A stretch of 64,000 nucleotides of DNA from Sulfuriferula sp. (GTDB lineage Bacteria; Pseudomonadota; Gammaproteobacteria; Burkholderiales; Sulfuriferulaceae). Under the pieces are notes generated by a model. The model was not told where the DNA came from. It did no database searches and saw only the letters and a list, made by a program, of their open reading frames with translations. The translations under genes and the position numbers were made by a program. The DNA lies in NCBI GenBank assembly GCA_013140765.1, contig JABFSE010000006.1, forward strand, positions 1-64,000, given 5' to 3'. The first letter of the stretch is position 1; every line of letters starts with the position of its first letter. Shown one piece after another: positions 36,544-46,075 of this stretch.

Positions 36544-37568
36544 TGCTCACTCACACCCGCCGACGCGAATGTAGCCATTTCATTCAAAAAAGCCACCGCC
36601 GCCACCAATAACGGATAAGCCAATGCCGCACCCGTGCCTTCACCCAGGCGCAAACCCAAGCTCAATAAGGGTCGCGCTTGTAAATGTGCCAATAAATGCC
36701 GATGCCCGTGCTCTCCAGAACAATGACTAAACACCGCATAATCACGCATTGCAGGCTGTATCGCCGCCGCCGCCAAATACGCCGCGCTGGCAATAAAACC
36801 ATCCACCAGCACCACCATACCCCGTGCCGCCGCGCCCAACATCGCACCTGCCATCATAGCGATTTCCAGCCCGCCGTAGCAACGCAGTATGCCCATCGCA
36901 TCGTCAGGCTTGCCGTGTAAATCCAGCACCGCCGACAGCACGCTCAACTTACGCGCCAACCCCGCATCGTCCAGCCCCGTACCGCGCCCCACACAGTCCG
37001 CCAGCGGCAACCCCGTGTAGCAATGCGCGAGCAACGCCGCTGAACTGGTATTGGCGATACCCATTTCACCCAGCCCCAATACATTACAGCCCTCGTCCGC
37101 CAAACCTTGCGCCAATGCCTGACCGTGCGCCAAAGCCAATGTGCATTGCGCGGCGGTCATCGCAGGCTGTTCAGCCATATTCGCCGTACCGTGAGCAACC
37201 TTTCTATCAATTAACCCAGCAACGCCATTAAAATCGGCATTCACGCCCGCATCCACCACACGCAAATCCAGCCCGTTAGCACGACAAAACACGTTAATCG
37301 CCGCCCCGCCGCGCAAAAAATTAAGCACCATCTGCTCAGTCACCGCCTGCGGATAAGCACTCACGCCCGCATGAGCAATACCGTGGTCAGCGGCAAAAAC
37401 CAGCATAGTCGGCTGGCGCAATACTGGCGTGAGCGTTTGCTGGATTAAGCCGATTTGCAATGCCAAGTCTTCCAACTGCCCTAACGCACCGAGCGGCTTG
37501 GTTTTTTGGTCAATTTTGCTTTGTAAGGTCAGTTGCGTTGCCACAGAAAAAGTCATCACGGGTGTCAT
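36537..37568 (-). CDS. cobT: Nicotinate-nucleotide--dimethylbenzimidazole phosphoribosyltransferase
   Basis: Makes alpha-ribazole phosphate from dimethylbenzimidazole and nicotinate mononucleotide. Signatures are [12 protein letters not shown] near the N terminus, [17 protein letters not shown], the [12 protein letters not shown] block, and the catalytic Glu in [14 protein letters not shown] near the C terminus. Length 343 is typical. The first ATG (37568) has no clear SD; an ATG at 37556 is an alternative. Head of cobT-cobS-cobC. Confidence 0.96.
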   Translation of the reverse strand: MTPVMTFSVATQLTLQSKIDQKTKPLGALGQLEDLALQIGLIQQTLTPVLRQPTMLVFAADHGIAHAGVSAYPQAVTEQMVLNFLRGGAAINVFCRANGLDLRVVDAGVNADFNGVAGLIDRKVAHGTANMAEQPAMTAAQCTLALAHGQALAQGLADEGCNVLGLGEMGIANTSSAALLAHCYTGLPLADCVGRGTGLDDAGLARKLSVLSAVLDLHGKPDDAMGILRCYGGLEIAMMAGAMLGAAARGMVVLVDGFIASAAYLAAAAIQPAMRDYAVFSHCSGEHGHRHLLAHLQARPLLSLGLRLGEGTGAALAYPLLVAAVAFLNEMATFASAGVSEQC

Positions 37569-37616
37569 TCTAAAAATAGCTATTGTCGCACAAGTGCGCC
37601 CTATCCAACTTGACTC

Positions 37617-37622
37617 TATAAT
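37617..37622 (+). promoter_or_regulatory. -10 box upstream of the FemAB-like gene
   Basis: A consensus TATAAT 24 bases before the predicted TTG start, with no recognisable -35 at the right distance. The resulting leader would be only about 15-20 bases. Confidence 0.4.
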
Positions 37623-37645
37623 AGCGACACCTTTACTTCACACCT

Positions 37646-38788
37646 TTGAATCTTTTGTCAGCTACCCGCCTCCAAATCATCGACAGCCTCGCCCACATCC
37701 CCGCCGCACGGTGGGATGCGCTTAATGATGGCAATCCATTTTTATCGCACGCGTTTTTGTCTGCGCTGGAAGCCAGTGGTTGCGCCACACCCAAGACGGG
37801 CTGGCAGGCGCAGTTTCTCACGCTGTGGCAAGGCGATGTGCTCATAGGCGCGATGCCGCTGTATCTGAAAACCCATTCTTACGGCGAATATGTGTTCGAT
37901 TGGGCGTGGGCGGAAGCCTACGAGCGGCAAGGGTTGGCGTACTATCCAAAACTGTTATGCGCCGTGCCGTTCAGCCCGATTACGGGGATGCGGGTGCTGG
38001 CGGCAACGGCTGAAATTCGCACCGATCTCATTCATGCTGTGTTGCAACTAGCGCAAACACTGGGCGTGTCGTCATTGCATTGTTTGTTTCCTGAGGCAGC
38101 GCAGGCGCAGGAAATGCAGCAAGCGGGGATGATGTTGCGGCAAGGCGTACAATTTCATTGGCGCAATGCCGACTATGCTGATTTTGATGCATTTCTGGCG
38201 ACCATGAACAATGACAAGCGCAAAAAAATCAAGCAGGAACGCCGCCGTGTACGTGATGCAGACATTACCTTTACCCACCACACTGGGAACGACATCAGTC
38301 TGCAACACTGGCAATTTTTTACTCGCTGCTATGACAGCACTTATATCCAGCACCGCTCTACACCGTATCTGAATCTGGATTTTTTCCAGCGCATAGGTGC
38401 GACCATGCCTGATAATGTGTTGCTGATTATCGCTTATCGTGACGGACAGCCTATCGCCAGCGCGTTAAACATTTACACCGCCGACACGCTCTACGGGCGT
38501 TATTGGGGTGCGATGGAATTTCACTCTGGCTTACATTTCGAGACTTGTTATTATCAGGCTATCGAATTCTGCATCGCCCATGGTATCGGCGTGTTTGAAG
38601 GTGGTGCACAAGGCGAACACAAAATCGCCCGTGGTTTTTTACCCGTGACTACCTGGTCAGCACACTGGCTGGCACACGACAAATTCAGCCGCGCCGTCGC
38701 CGATTTCCTCGCCCGTGAGACGCTAGGCATGGCAAGTTACACCGATGAGCTGAATGAGCGTAATCCGTATAAAACACTGCCTGAATAA
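37646..38788 (+). CDS. GNAT/FemAB-fold acyltransferase-like protein (DUF482)
   Basis: 380 residues matching the DUF482 family, sometimes called peptidogalycan biosynthesis proteins, which have two GNAT-like halves. Family blocks are NPFLSHAFLSALE, FDWAWAEAYER and YYPKLL (N half), NNDKRKKIKQERRRV (basic helix), then YGRYWG and FEGGAQGEHKIARGF (C half). The acyl or aminoacyl substrate is unknown. No ATG exists near the start: TTG 37646 or TTG 37655 is used, without a clear SD. Divergent from cobT. Confidence 0.88.
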   Translation: MNLLSATRLQIIDSLAHIPAARWDALNDGNPFLSHAFLSALEASGCATPKTGWQAQFLTLWQGDVLIGAMPLYLKTHSYGEYVFDWAWAEAYERQGLAYYPKLLCAVPFSPITGMRVLAATAEIRTDLIHAVLQLAQTLGVSSLHCLFPEAAQAQEMQQAGMMLRQGVQFHWRNADYADFDAFLATMNNDKRKKIKQERRRVRDADITFTHHTGNDISLQHWQFFTRCYDSTYIQHRSTPYLNLDFFQRIGATMPDNVLLIIAYRDGQPIASALNIYTADTLYGRYWGAMEFHSGLHFETCYYQAIEFCIAHGIGVFEGGAQGEHKIARGFLPVTTWSAHWLAHDKFSRAVADFLARETLGMASYTDELNERNPYKTLPE

Positions 38789-38817
38789 TGTTGACAGTTA
38801 CGTTACGCTAACCCAGC

Positions 38818-39414
38818 CTACGATACTTTGGTAAACACCAGCAACCGATTATTCGACGGCATCGCAATATCTGTCTGCAATGCCAAGCCATATGCCGTTG
38901 CCAATTCACAAATCGCCTCAAAATCACGAATACCGCTATCAATATCACGGGCTTGGAGCCAGCTATCAAATTCGGCATTGCTGGCTGAAGTATAAGCACC
39001 GCCGTAATTAAACGGACCATATAGGCAAAAAACGCCATGCGTCACCAGCACTCGCGCCACGCCTGCAAATAGATTGCACACTGCCGACCATGACACTATG
39101 TGCACCGTATTGGCATTAAATACTGCGTCCACGGCACTCACGCCCCAATCAGCTTGGTTTACGTCCAGTAACAGCGGCGGCAATATATTAGGCAATTGCG
39201 CCTCATCCAGCCAGGCCTTAATACCCGCATGATGCACACTCAAATCGCTAGGTTGCCACAGCAGATGGGGCATAGCACTAGCGAAGTAAACGGCGTGCTG
39301 ACCCGTACCACTCGCAATTTCCAATACGCGATGGCAATGACGCAAGTGCGATTGTAATTGCGCCAATATCGGGGCTTGATTACGCTCGCAAGCGGGTGAA
39401 TGTGGTTTCATCAT
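38818..39414 (-). CDS. AdoMet-dependent methyltransferase-like protein (DUF938)
   Basis: About 198 residues matching DUF938: the start PHSPACERNQAPIL, the AdoMet motif VLEIASGTGQHAVYFA and the LYGPFNYGGAYTSASNAEFD block. The substrate is unknown. The ATG at 39414 shares one base with the stop of the upstream metalloprotease gene (TGATG), so the pair is coupled. Convergent with the FemAB-like gene. Confidence 0.92.
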   Translation of the reverse strand: MMKPHSPACERNQAPILAQLQSHLRHCHRVLEIASGTGQHAVYFASAMPHLLWQPSDLSVHHAGIKAWLDEAQLPNILPPLLLDVNQADWGVSAVDAVFNANTVHIVSWSAVCNLFAGVARVLVTHGVFCLYGPFNYGGAYTSASNAEFDSWLQARDIDSGIRDFEAICELATAYGLALQTDIAMPSNNRLLVFTKVS

Positions 39415-40184
39415 CAATGCCATTGAATTTCATATCCTGTTTTACCGCCAATAACGCACGCCTGCAAACTAGCAGGCATGACGGCACGGCTAGGTGACAA
39501 CGCAATGCGCCCCGCCATAATCTCGGCGGCGCGTTGCGGATAATGCGGCTCTGCGCCATCGACTTCAGCATAGCCATCGGGATACACAGGCTGTAATTGC
39601 GCATCATATTTATCGGTAGCCCCCAATGTGTGCAATAGCTCATGGGCAATCACCACATTATTTTGTGCATTCTGCGTATCGTGCGCAAACGCGTGCACCA
39701 CACCGACCAGCCCTTTTTGTAAACCCAACGAGTGCGCCAATGCCACGCCTGCCTCGCCTTGATGATAAATGACAAATAGCTTTACCTGCCCCAAACTTTG
39801 CCAAAATGGGGTGTTACGCCAAACATACAAACGTAGTTTCAAACTCCACCAACCTGCGTCCAATGCACTGGCGGGCGACGCGGGCGGTGGTGGCGGCATA
39901 GTCAGTACGGGCTGTGCCAAACGGATAACGGGTGCGGCGATAGGTGACAAGCGATAACGCCCGCTTTGTTGGTCAATAAATGTACCTATTTCATTAAAAT
40001 CACTGACCGTCAGCGCGGCTATGTAGTGTTGTACATACTCGCTATCGTCGCCGTTAATCGGATAAACGACGACTTGCAATGGTCGCATCCACTGCGCAAC
40101 AAACCAACGCTCCCAAAACGTCATCCCAGCCAGCAACGTCAGCACCAGCAATAAAATGATAATACGCAGATGCTTAAATGTCAT
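39414..40184 (-). CDS. Membrane-anchored metzincin-like zinc protease
   Basis: About 256 residues: a single N-terminal membrane helix (residues 6-22), then an extracytoplasmic domain with the zinc motif HELLHTLGATDKYD, which fits HExxHxxGxxD of metzincins, and a later Met (EIMAGRIAL) that could be the Met-turn. The substrate is unknown. ATG 40184 is preferred, with AGGG six bases upstream; an ATG at 40190 and longer frames lack proper spacing. It is followed directly by the DUF938 gene. Confidence 0.78.
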   Translation of the reverse strand: MTFKHLRIIILLLVLTLLAGMTFWERWFVAQWMRPLQVVVYPINGDDSEYVQHYIAALTVSDFNEIGTFIDQQSGRYRLSPIAAPVIRLAQPVLTMPPPPPASPASALDAGWWSLKLRLYVWRNTPFWQSLGQVKLFVIYHQGEAGVALAHSLGLQKGLVGVVHAFAHDTQNAQNNVVIAHELLHTLGATDKYDAQLQPVYPDGYAEVDGAEPHYPQRAAEIMAGRIALSPSRAVMPASLQACVIGGKTGYEIQWH

Positions 40185-40282
40185 AACCATCCCTAATTTA
40201 TTGATATAACGACATCTTAACATTGACGCTAGACGCGAACGCTCAGATAATTCGCTTAATTTAATCACCCACTACCCACACC

Positions 40283-40483
40283 ATGAACTACGAAACCTAT
40301 TTAGACGAAATCACCACGCTCATCGCCGAGAATTATAAATTGATAGATGCCGTTGCTATCGCGCTAGTCATGAAAGCACAAGATGATAATTTCTTTATTG
40401 CTCACGACGAAAACCCCGCTTTGCGTACCAAACAACAAGCAAAAATGGATGCCAAAACTGTTTATGACACCTATCGTGGCTAA
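40283..40483 (+). CDS. Small conserved-looking protein of unknown function
   Basis: 66 residues, predicted helical and soluble, with acidic and basic clusters (DEITTLIAE, TKQQAKMDAK). No family is recognised with confidence and there is no SD. Codon usage and the clean intergenic placement make a real gene more likely than not. Confidence 0.55.
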   Translation: MNYETYLDEITTLIAENYKLIDAVAIALVMKAQDDNFFIAHDENPALRTKQQAKMDAKTVYDTYRG

Positions 40484-40583
40484 CTCAATTTGGCAACATC
40501 CATAATCCCTTACCCCAAGCATGGCGAAATACGCTACACTAAATGACACGGGTGTTAAATCAATAAAATAAGCGAATATAATC

Positions 40584-41144
40584 ATGGGATACTGGCAATT
40601 ACTTAGCTCTTTTTTCAGCAAACCTCAACCCGCACCTCCACCGCCAATAACACTACTGGGTAAGCCTGCACTACCCACACCGCGCCAAATTGAACGGCGG
40701 ATGAAGATACGCCGCGACGCACTACCAGGCACGCGTGCGCTGATTATTGACGACTCGCCCACCATCGTTTTTGCCCTCAAAAAAATGCTACAGTCGGGTG
40801 CGTACATGATATACGAAGCCTTAGATGCCGAAACAGGACTGGAAATCGCCCGCACCGAGCGACCTGATATTATTTTTCTCGATATTGTTTTGCCCGGCAT
40901 GAACGGCTTTGCCGCATTGCGTTTATTACGCCGTGACCCGCTCACAAAAAACATCCCTGTTATTATGATTAGTAGTAATGAGCAAGCCACTGAGCAGTTT
41001 TTTGGTAGCCGTATAGGTGCAGACGACTTCATGAAAAAACCATTTGCACGCGCCGAAGTGTTTGCGCGAATTGAACGCCTACTAGATGACAAATTGATAC
41101 CCCGCCGTATCCCCCCGAACACGGCACAAAGCACCGCGCATTAA
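40584..41144 (+). CDS. Single-domain response regulator with N-terminal extension
   Basis: 186 residues. About 45 Pro-rich residues precede a CheY/PilG-like receiver (about 48-170) with the acidic pair IIDDSPT, the phosphoacceptor in FLDIVLPGMNG, the S in VIMISSN and K in FMKKPFA. There is no output domain. The next gene (50 bases on) is a large GGDEF-EAL protein, so this receiver may feed into it. A TATAAT lies directly before the start codon, too close to serve as the promoter of this frame. Confidence 0.85.
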   Translation: MGYWQLLSSFFSKPQPAPPPPITLLGKPALPTPRQIERRMKIRRDALPGTRALIIDDSPTIVFALKKMLQSGAYMIYEALDAETGLEIARTERPDIIFLDIVLPGMNGFAALRLLRRDPLTKNIPVIMISSNEQATEQFFGSRIGADDFMKKPFARAEVFARIERLLDDKLIPRRIPPNTAQSTAH

Positions 41145-41194
41145 CCTAAAAAAGCATCAAACTAATAATAAAAATATATTACGGAGTCAACAAC

Positions 41195-43834
41195 ATGCAC
41201 GCAACCCACATTGTCACCAGTACGATGCAGTTACCGCTGGCGGATGAACTCGCGCTCTATAAACGCTACCTAAAGGCATTGGAGCAAGCCTCTGCTTTAC
41301 TACTAGCGCAAACTAATGAACAAACATTAACCGAAGTATTACAACTACTCGCCGTCACTACGGGGGTGAGCTGTTGCACGCTGTTTTTGAATGACAGTCA
41401 GACGCATCAACAACCCAGCGTCAAGCTGCACTGCACTTGGTCGGCGATTGAAGCCGTCAGTCGCTTATCCAACTTTGCGCAATTCAGAACCATCACCTTT
41501 GATCGTTGCACACCGCTATTTGATAGCTTGCAAGTGGGCATGGTGTTCGTTAAACACACGGTAGATTTACCGCCTGCTGAAGCCGCTTTTTTTGCCGAAC
41601 AACAAGTACATACTGCGCTCTGCGTACCTGTGCTGATAGATAATGAGATGGTAGGATTTATCGGCTTATTTAATCACCAAACCCAGCGCAACTGGCAGCC
41701 TGTTGAAATAGATGTGATTTGCGCTATCGCCAATAGCCTAGCACTGGCGCTCACCCGCAAACAAGCCGAACAGCATTTAGCCGTCAACACACACCGCTTA
41801 CAATCTTTGGTTGGCTCAACCGAAGATATGATTATTGAATATGATGCGCAAGCCCACATATTAAATATATGGGCAGATAATCGCGCCTTTCCTATCCATC
41901 TCGAGCGACAAGCCATAGGTCGCACATTAACTGCCGCACTGCCAGCGAGTATGGCGCAGGCGATATTGCGAGCAACGCCCAAGTTACATAAACACCATCA
42001 ACGCGTTACTTTTGAATTCACCCTACATCTTGATAATGAGGATCGCTTCTTCCTTGGCCGCTTGCAAACCTTACCCGCCGAGACAGGCAAAGCGCGTAAT
42101 ACCATTGCGCTGATCCGTGACATTACCGACCTAATGCGTGAAGAAGCACAACGTTTATCTATGCTAGATACGTTGAATTTACTGGAAGAAGCCATTATTG
42201 ACTTGTCATTGGATGGTCGCCTGCTCAACATGAGTGCCGCTTGGAATACGTTATTAGCATTAGACAATGATGATCAGGCATATGCGCATCTAGGCGAAGC
42301 ATTAACTACTTTTGTCCATCCCGACGACTGCCTCGCGCTCAGTTTAGCCATACAACAACTCACCTCGGGTAAACTACAGAGCCATCTCATCCGCTTCCGT
42401 TTATCAACGCGTGACGAACCAACTTGGATAGAAGCACGTTTAATTACGCTCTACTCGCACAAAAAAGAAATTACCGCGCTACGTGGCGTATTACGCGACA
42501 TTACCAGTAGCTATCTACAAGAACAGCGCATTACCCAATTAGCCCTGCATGATGCCCTCACAGGCTTGCCCAACCGAATTTTACTAGAAGAACGCCTACA
42601 GCAAGCAATTACCCGTGCTCAACGTACAGGCGGTAAAGTTGCGCTGGGTTTTATCGACTTGGATCACTTCAAGCACATCAACGACACCTTAGGACACAAA
42701 GCAGGTGATACCGTACTCACAACCTTGAGTGCACGCTTATCCAGCGTACTCCGAGATGTCGATACCCTGTCACGTTGGGGTGGTGACGAATTTGTCGTAT
42801 TGCTACCCGATGCGGGTCAAGAAAGCGACATACGCAATATCGCTGAACGTCTGCGTGATGCGGCACGGCGCAGCATCAATCTAGACGGCACGGATACCAA
42901 GCTCACCATCAGCATAGGTTTGGCAGTCTATCCAGACGATGCCGACAGTGCCGAGGCTCTCATGAGCTTGGCTGACCACACCATGTTCCATGCCAAAGGC
43001 GTGGGGCGCAACAATGTGCAATTCTCTCAAGACATCCATGACACAACCATGGACAAAGCCAACTTACAAATGCAGACACGGCTGAGTCATGCCGTACAAG
43101 ACAAAACCATACAAGTATTTTATCAGCCTATCACCGACACCCGCTCGCACCATATCATCGCTTTTGAAGCCTTGGCGCGTTGGCACGACGACCAAAACGG
43201 CTGGATTTCACCCACGGTATTTATCCCCATGGCCGAACACTTGGGCATTATCCAAGAGCTAGGCGAGCAGGTATTTGACCACACCTTGCAACGCTTACAA
43301 CTATGGCGTGCGTCCAATATAGCGATACAAGCCTCCGTCAACATCTCTCGAGCGCAACTATTTACGCCGCTATTCGTACCCAAACTACTGGCTAAAGTTG
43401 CACACTATGGTCTGAAGCCTAACGACTTGATTTTAGAAATTACCGAAAGCATCGCATTGCTAGATTTGTCGTATGAATCCAAACGTCTGCAAGAATTAAA
43501 AAATGCGGGCTTTAGTCTCGCTATAGACGATTTTGGCACAGGCTATTCCGCCTTGTCACAACTACATGCTATGCCTATAGACATGATTAAAATAGACGGC
43601 TCGTTCACCGCCCGCCTCAACACCATAGACGGTCAACGCATGATGCAGGCCATCGTACAAATGGCAGACGCACTTAATCTGAAAATGGTAGTTGAAGGCG
43701 TAGAAACCAACGCCGCCGTTACGTACTTGCAAAGTATAGACGTGCATTACATGCAAGGCTATTACTTCAGCGAAGCCGTACCTGCGGGTGTCTGCGAATT
43801 ATTATTAGAGGCTGATACCTTGTTAGCTAACTGA
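41195..43834 (+). CDS. GAF-PAS-PAS-GGDEF-EAL cyclic-di-GMP protein
   Basis: 879 residues. A GAF domain (about 30-190) and two PAS-type domains (about 200-440, each followed by an RDIT-type linker) precede a GGDEF domain with intact GGDEF at 529-533 and an EAL domain with E658-A-L. The EAL catalytic set (NISRAQ, LEITES, DDFGTGYSAL, EGVET) is complete, so both synthesis and hydrolysis of cyclic di-GMP are possible. Soluble, no signal peptide. A GGAG eight bases before the ATG supports the start. Confidence 0.93.
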   Translation: MHATHIVTSTMQLPLADELALYKRYLKALEQASALLLAQTNEQTLTEVLQLLAVTTGVSCCTLFLNDSQTHQQPSVKLHCTWSAIEAVSRLSNFAQFRTITFDRCTPLFDSLQVGMVFVKHTVDLPPAEAAFFAEQQVHTALCVPVLIDNEMVGFIGLFNHQTQRNWQPVEIDVICAIANSLALALTRKQAEQHLAVNTHRLQSLVGSTEDMIIEYDAQAHILNIWADNRAFPIHLERQAIGRTLTAALPASMAQAILRATPKLHKHHQRVTFEFTLHLDNEDRFFLGRLQTLPAETGKARNTIALIRDITDLMREEAQRLSMLDTLNLLEEAIIDLSLDGRLLNMSAAWNTLLALDNDDQAYAHLGEALTTFVHPDDCLALSLAIQQLTSGKLQSHLIRFRLSTRDEPTWIEARLITLYSHKKEITALRGVLRDITSSYLQEQRITQLALHDALTGLPNRILLEERLQQAITRAQRTGGKVALGFIDLDHFKHINDTLGHKAGDTVLTTLSARLSSVLRDVDTLSRWGGDEFVVLLPDAGQESDIRNIAERLRDAARRSINLDGTDTKLTISIGLAVYPDDADSAEALMSLADHTMFHAKGVGRNNVQFSQDIHDTTMDKANLQMQTRLSHAVQDKTIQVFYQPITDTRSHHIIAFEALARWHDDQNGWISPTVFIPMAEHLGIIQELGEQVFDHTLQRLQLWRASNIAIQASVNISRAQLFTPLFVPKLLAKVAHYGLKPNDLILEITESIALLDLSYESKRLQELKNAGFSLAIDDFGTGYSALSQLHAMPIDMIKIDGSFTARLNTIDGQRMMQAIVQMADALNLKMVVEGVETNAAVTYLQSIDVHYMQGYYFSEAVPAGVCELLLEADTLLAN

Positions 43835-43892
43835 CATCTGGATGCAACATTCACCAACTAGAATAGACAAGCTACTATTCAAGGTGAATACC

Positions 43893-44456
43893 ATGCCTAA
43901 CGCCGCACATTTAATTTATTGCAAGACTGACAAAGGTCGTGAAGAAGTCACGCTACGCCAGCATGGCTTACGACACCGCCAACGTAGTGTGTTGATACTT
44001 ATGGATGGCACAAAAAGTTTAGGCTCAATTGCCACCGCCATCCCCCTCACAGAATTAACAGTCACCGTGCCATTTTTGATGCAAAACGGCTTTATTGTGC
44101 TTGCGAAAACAACTATTGCAACACATCAAACCCTTGCTCCCTCACCCAAAATTGCGCTCAATGACGTAAATTTAGTTGCTGTAAAACACGCGCCAGCCAC
44201 GCTGGTACAACCTGCTTTAACGCAAGATGTCACCGCCATCGCCACGGTTAAGGAATTGATGATAACAACTGCAAATACCTATCTTGGACTCATGAGCGCA
44301 GAGGTCTTAAGCCGCATCCAACGTTGCCATAGCGCAGAGCAAACGCTGGCAGCGGCGGCACATTGGCATATGGCATTGCGTGAATCCAAAATTGGCACGG
44401 TGGTCGCCGCAGATTTGTTAGCTGAAGTTAAAGCAATGCTCCATGTAGCACATTAA
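43893..44456 (+). CDS. Uncharacterised protein downstream of the GGDEF-EAL gene
   Basis: 187 residues, soluble. An N-terminal region (VLILMDGTKSLGSIATAIPL, with a following helix) resembles a winged-helix-like pattern seen in small regulatory proteins, but I do not recognise a family. ATG 43893 has AAGGTG upstream; the frame extends to 43842. It probably belongs to the response regulator/GGDEF-EAL transcript. It is convergent with the HD-GYP gene 16 bases away. Confidence 0.65.
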   Translation: MPNAAHLIYCKTDKGREEVTLRQHGLRHRQRSVLILMDGTKSLGSIATAIPLTELTVTVPFLMQNGFIVLAKTTIATHQTLAPSPKIALNDVNLVAVKHAPATLVQPALTQDVTAIATVKELMITTANTYLGLMSAEVLSRIQRCHSAEQTLAAAAHWHMALRESKIGTVVAADLLAEVKAMLHVAH

Positions 44457-44472
44457 CCCGAACACAAATATT

Positions 44473-46071
44473 TTAGGCCACATAACCAGGTATCATCGCC
44501 TCATCTACCGCATCAATTTGATACGCCTCTAAAAACTGTTCTGCATATTGCAAATAAACTTTTGCGCGAATAAATACATCAAATAAATCAGGGTCTATGT
44601 GACCATTCAAACACATGCGCCCTAGCATATGTAATGCTTCTGATAAAGTGTTACCCTGTTTATAGGGGCGATCCCGTGCGGTTAAGGCTTCAAAAATATC
44701 GGCAATCGCCATTATCCGCGCTTGTATTGGCATCTGACTACCCAACAACCCACGCGGATAACCCTTACCATCCATACGTTCATGATGCCCCCCCGCATAC
44801 TCAGGCACATTTTTAAGGTGTTTAGGCCAAGGCAGGCTATTGAGCATGTTAATTGTTGTCGTAATATGTTCGTTGATAACCTGTCGTTCCGATGCCGTTA
44901 ACGTCCCCCGCCGTATGGTTAAGTTTTCAAGCTCATTAGTCGTCAAGAAAGTGGTTAAATTTCCCTGTGTGTCTTGCCAAACAATGTTGGCAATTTGTTG
45001 TACACGCAACATATCAGCATCCGCCATAGACTCTGCCCCCCTATTTACTTGATGTAGGAAGCATTTATCAGCGTCAATTTGCGCTAATTGCTGTTGATAT
45101 TGCTGTTTAGCCGCTGAATTTTGTTCGCCTGCTTGTAAATATGCAATTTTTGCATCACGTTTTAATACCTCAAAGCGCGTATCTATCAGTTCGATACGGT
45201 CAAACAAAGTGTGTAATTTAGTCGCTTTATCAACGACATGGACAGGTGTCGTAATTTTCCCGCAATCATGCAGTAAGCCTGCGATTTTTAATTCATAACG
45301 ATCGCGTTCTGACATGCGAAAACCCGCCAACTCAGGCGCATCACTATGGTGAACCGCCTCTGCCAAGCGCATAGTTAGTTCAGGCACACGAGCGCAATGT
45401 TGCCCTGTATGCGGTGATTTTTCATCTATGGCGGTGTTAATCAGTTTAATTAGTGACTCAAATAATTGCTCTAACTGATTTATTAACAGCTGATTAGTCC
45501 AGGCAATCGCTGCTTGCGATGCCAATGACTCCACTAACTGTTGCGCCGCAGTATCAAATATACACACTGCTTGCGTGGTAAAGTCCTGCGCGTTGATTAG
45601 TTGCAACACACCGATAATATCGTTTTCATGGTTTTTCAGTGGCACGGTCAAGAAAGATTGCGAACGATAGCCCGTTATTGCGTCAAACGCTCGCGTCCCT
45701 GAAAAATCAAAGCCGTCTGCTTGATACGCATCCGCAATGTTCACCGTGGCATCATGCAAAACCGCATGGCTCACGACCATCTGTTCATTAGGTAAACCTG
45801 ATTCATCATACAAAGCAATCGACGGTAAACTAATAGGCGGTTCACCTAACCCACCCAGTGCTAAGTTCAGCGATGTGGTACGCATCATTTTGAATGCCAA
45901 TGTATCAGCCGCCGTGCGCGTATAAAGCGTGCCTGCATCTGCATTGGTAATGCGCATCGCGGCTGACAAAATCTGCGCTAATAGTTGTTCGGTATCGCGC
46001 ACCTTAGAGAGTGCAATGCCAACTTCATTTAATTCCGCCAAGCGGTTCAGCAATGCGGATGAAGTCGTCAT
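44473..46071 (-). CDS. GAF-HD-GYP cyclic-di-GMP phosphodiesterase
   Basis: 532 residues. A GAF-type domain (about 5-190) is followed by an HD-GYP domain (about 205-500). The metal-binding H268-D269 (LLHDCGK) and the HHExxDGxGYP signature at 429-439 are intact, as expected for an active cyclic-di-GMP hydrolase. A long insert between them carries a coiled region. The ATG at 46071 lies four bases after the glmS stop, so it is read with glmU-glmS. Linkage of cyclic-di-GMP hydrolysis to amino-sugar supply is inferred from this layout. Confidence 0.92.
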   Translation of the reverse strand: MTTSSALLNRLAELNEVGIALSKVRDTEQLLAQILSAAMRITNADAGTLYTRTAADTLAFKMMRTTSLNLALGGLGEPPISLPSIALYDESGLPNEQMVVSHAVLHDATVNIADAYQADGFDFSGTRAFDAITGYRSQSFLTVPLKNHENDIIGVLQLINAQDFTTQAVCIFDTAAQQLVESLASQAAIAWTNQLLINQLEQLFESLIKLINTAIDEKSPHTGQHCARVPELTMRLAEAVHHSDAPELAGFRMSERDRYELKIAGLLHDCGKITTPVHVVDKATKLHTLFDRIELIDTRFEVLKRDAKIAYLQAGEQNSAAKQQYQQQLAQIDADKCFLHQVNRGAESMADADMLRVQQIANIVWQDTQGNLTTFLTTNELENLTIRRGTLTASERQVINEHITTTINMLNSLPWPKHLKNVPEYAGGHHERMDGKGYPRGLLGSQMPIQARIMAIADIFEALTARDRPYKQGNTLSEALHMLGRMCLNGHIDPDLFDVFIRAKVYLQYAEQFLEAYQIDAVDEAMIPGYVA

Positions 46072-46075
46072 ATCG

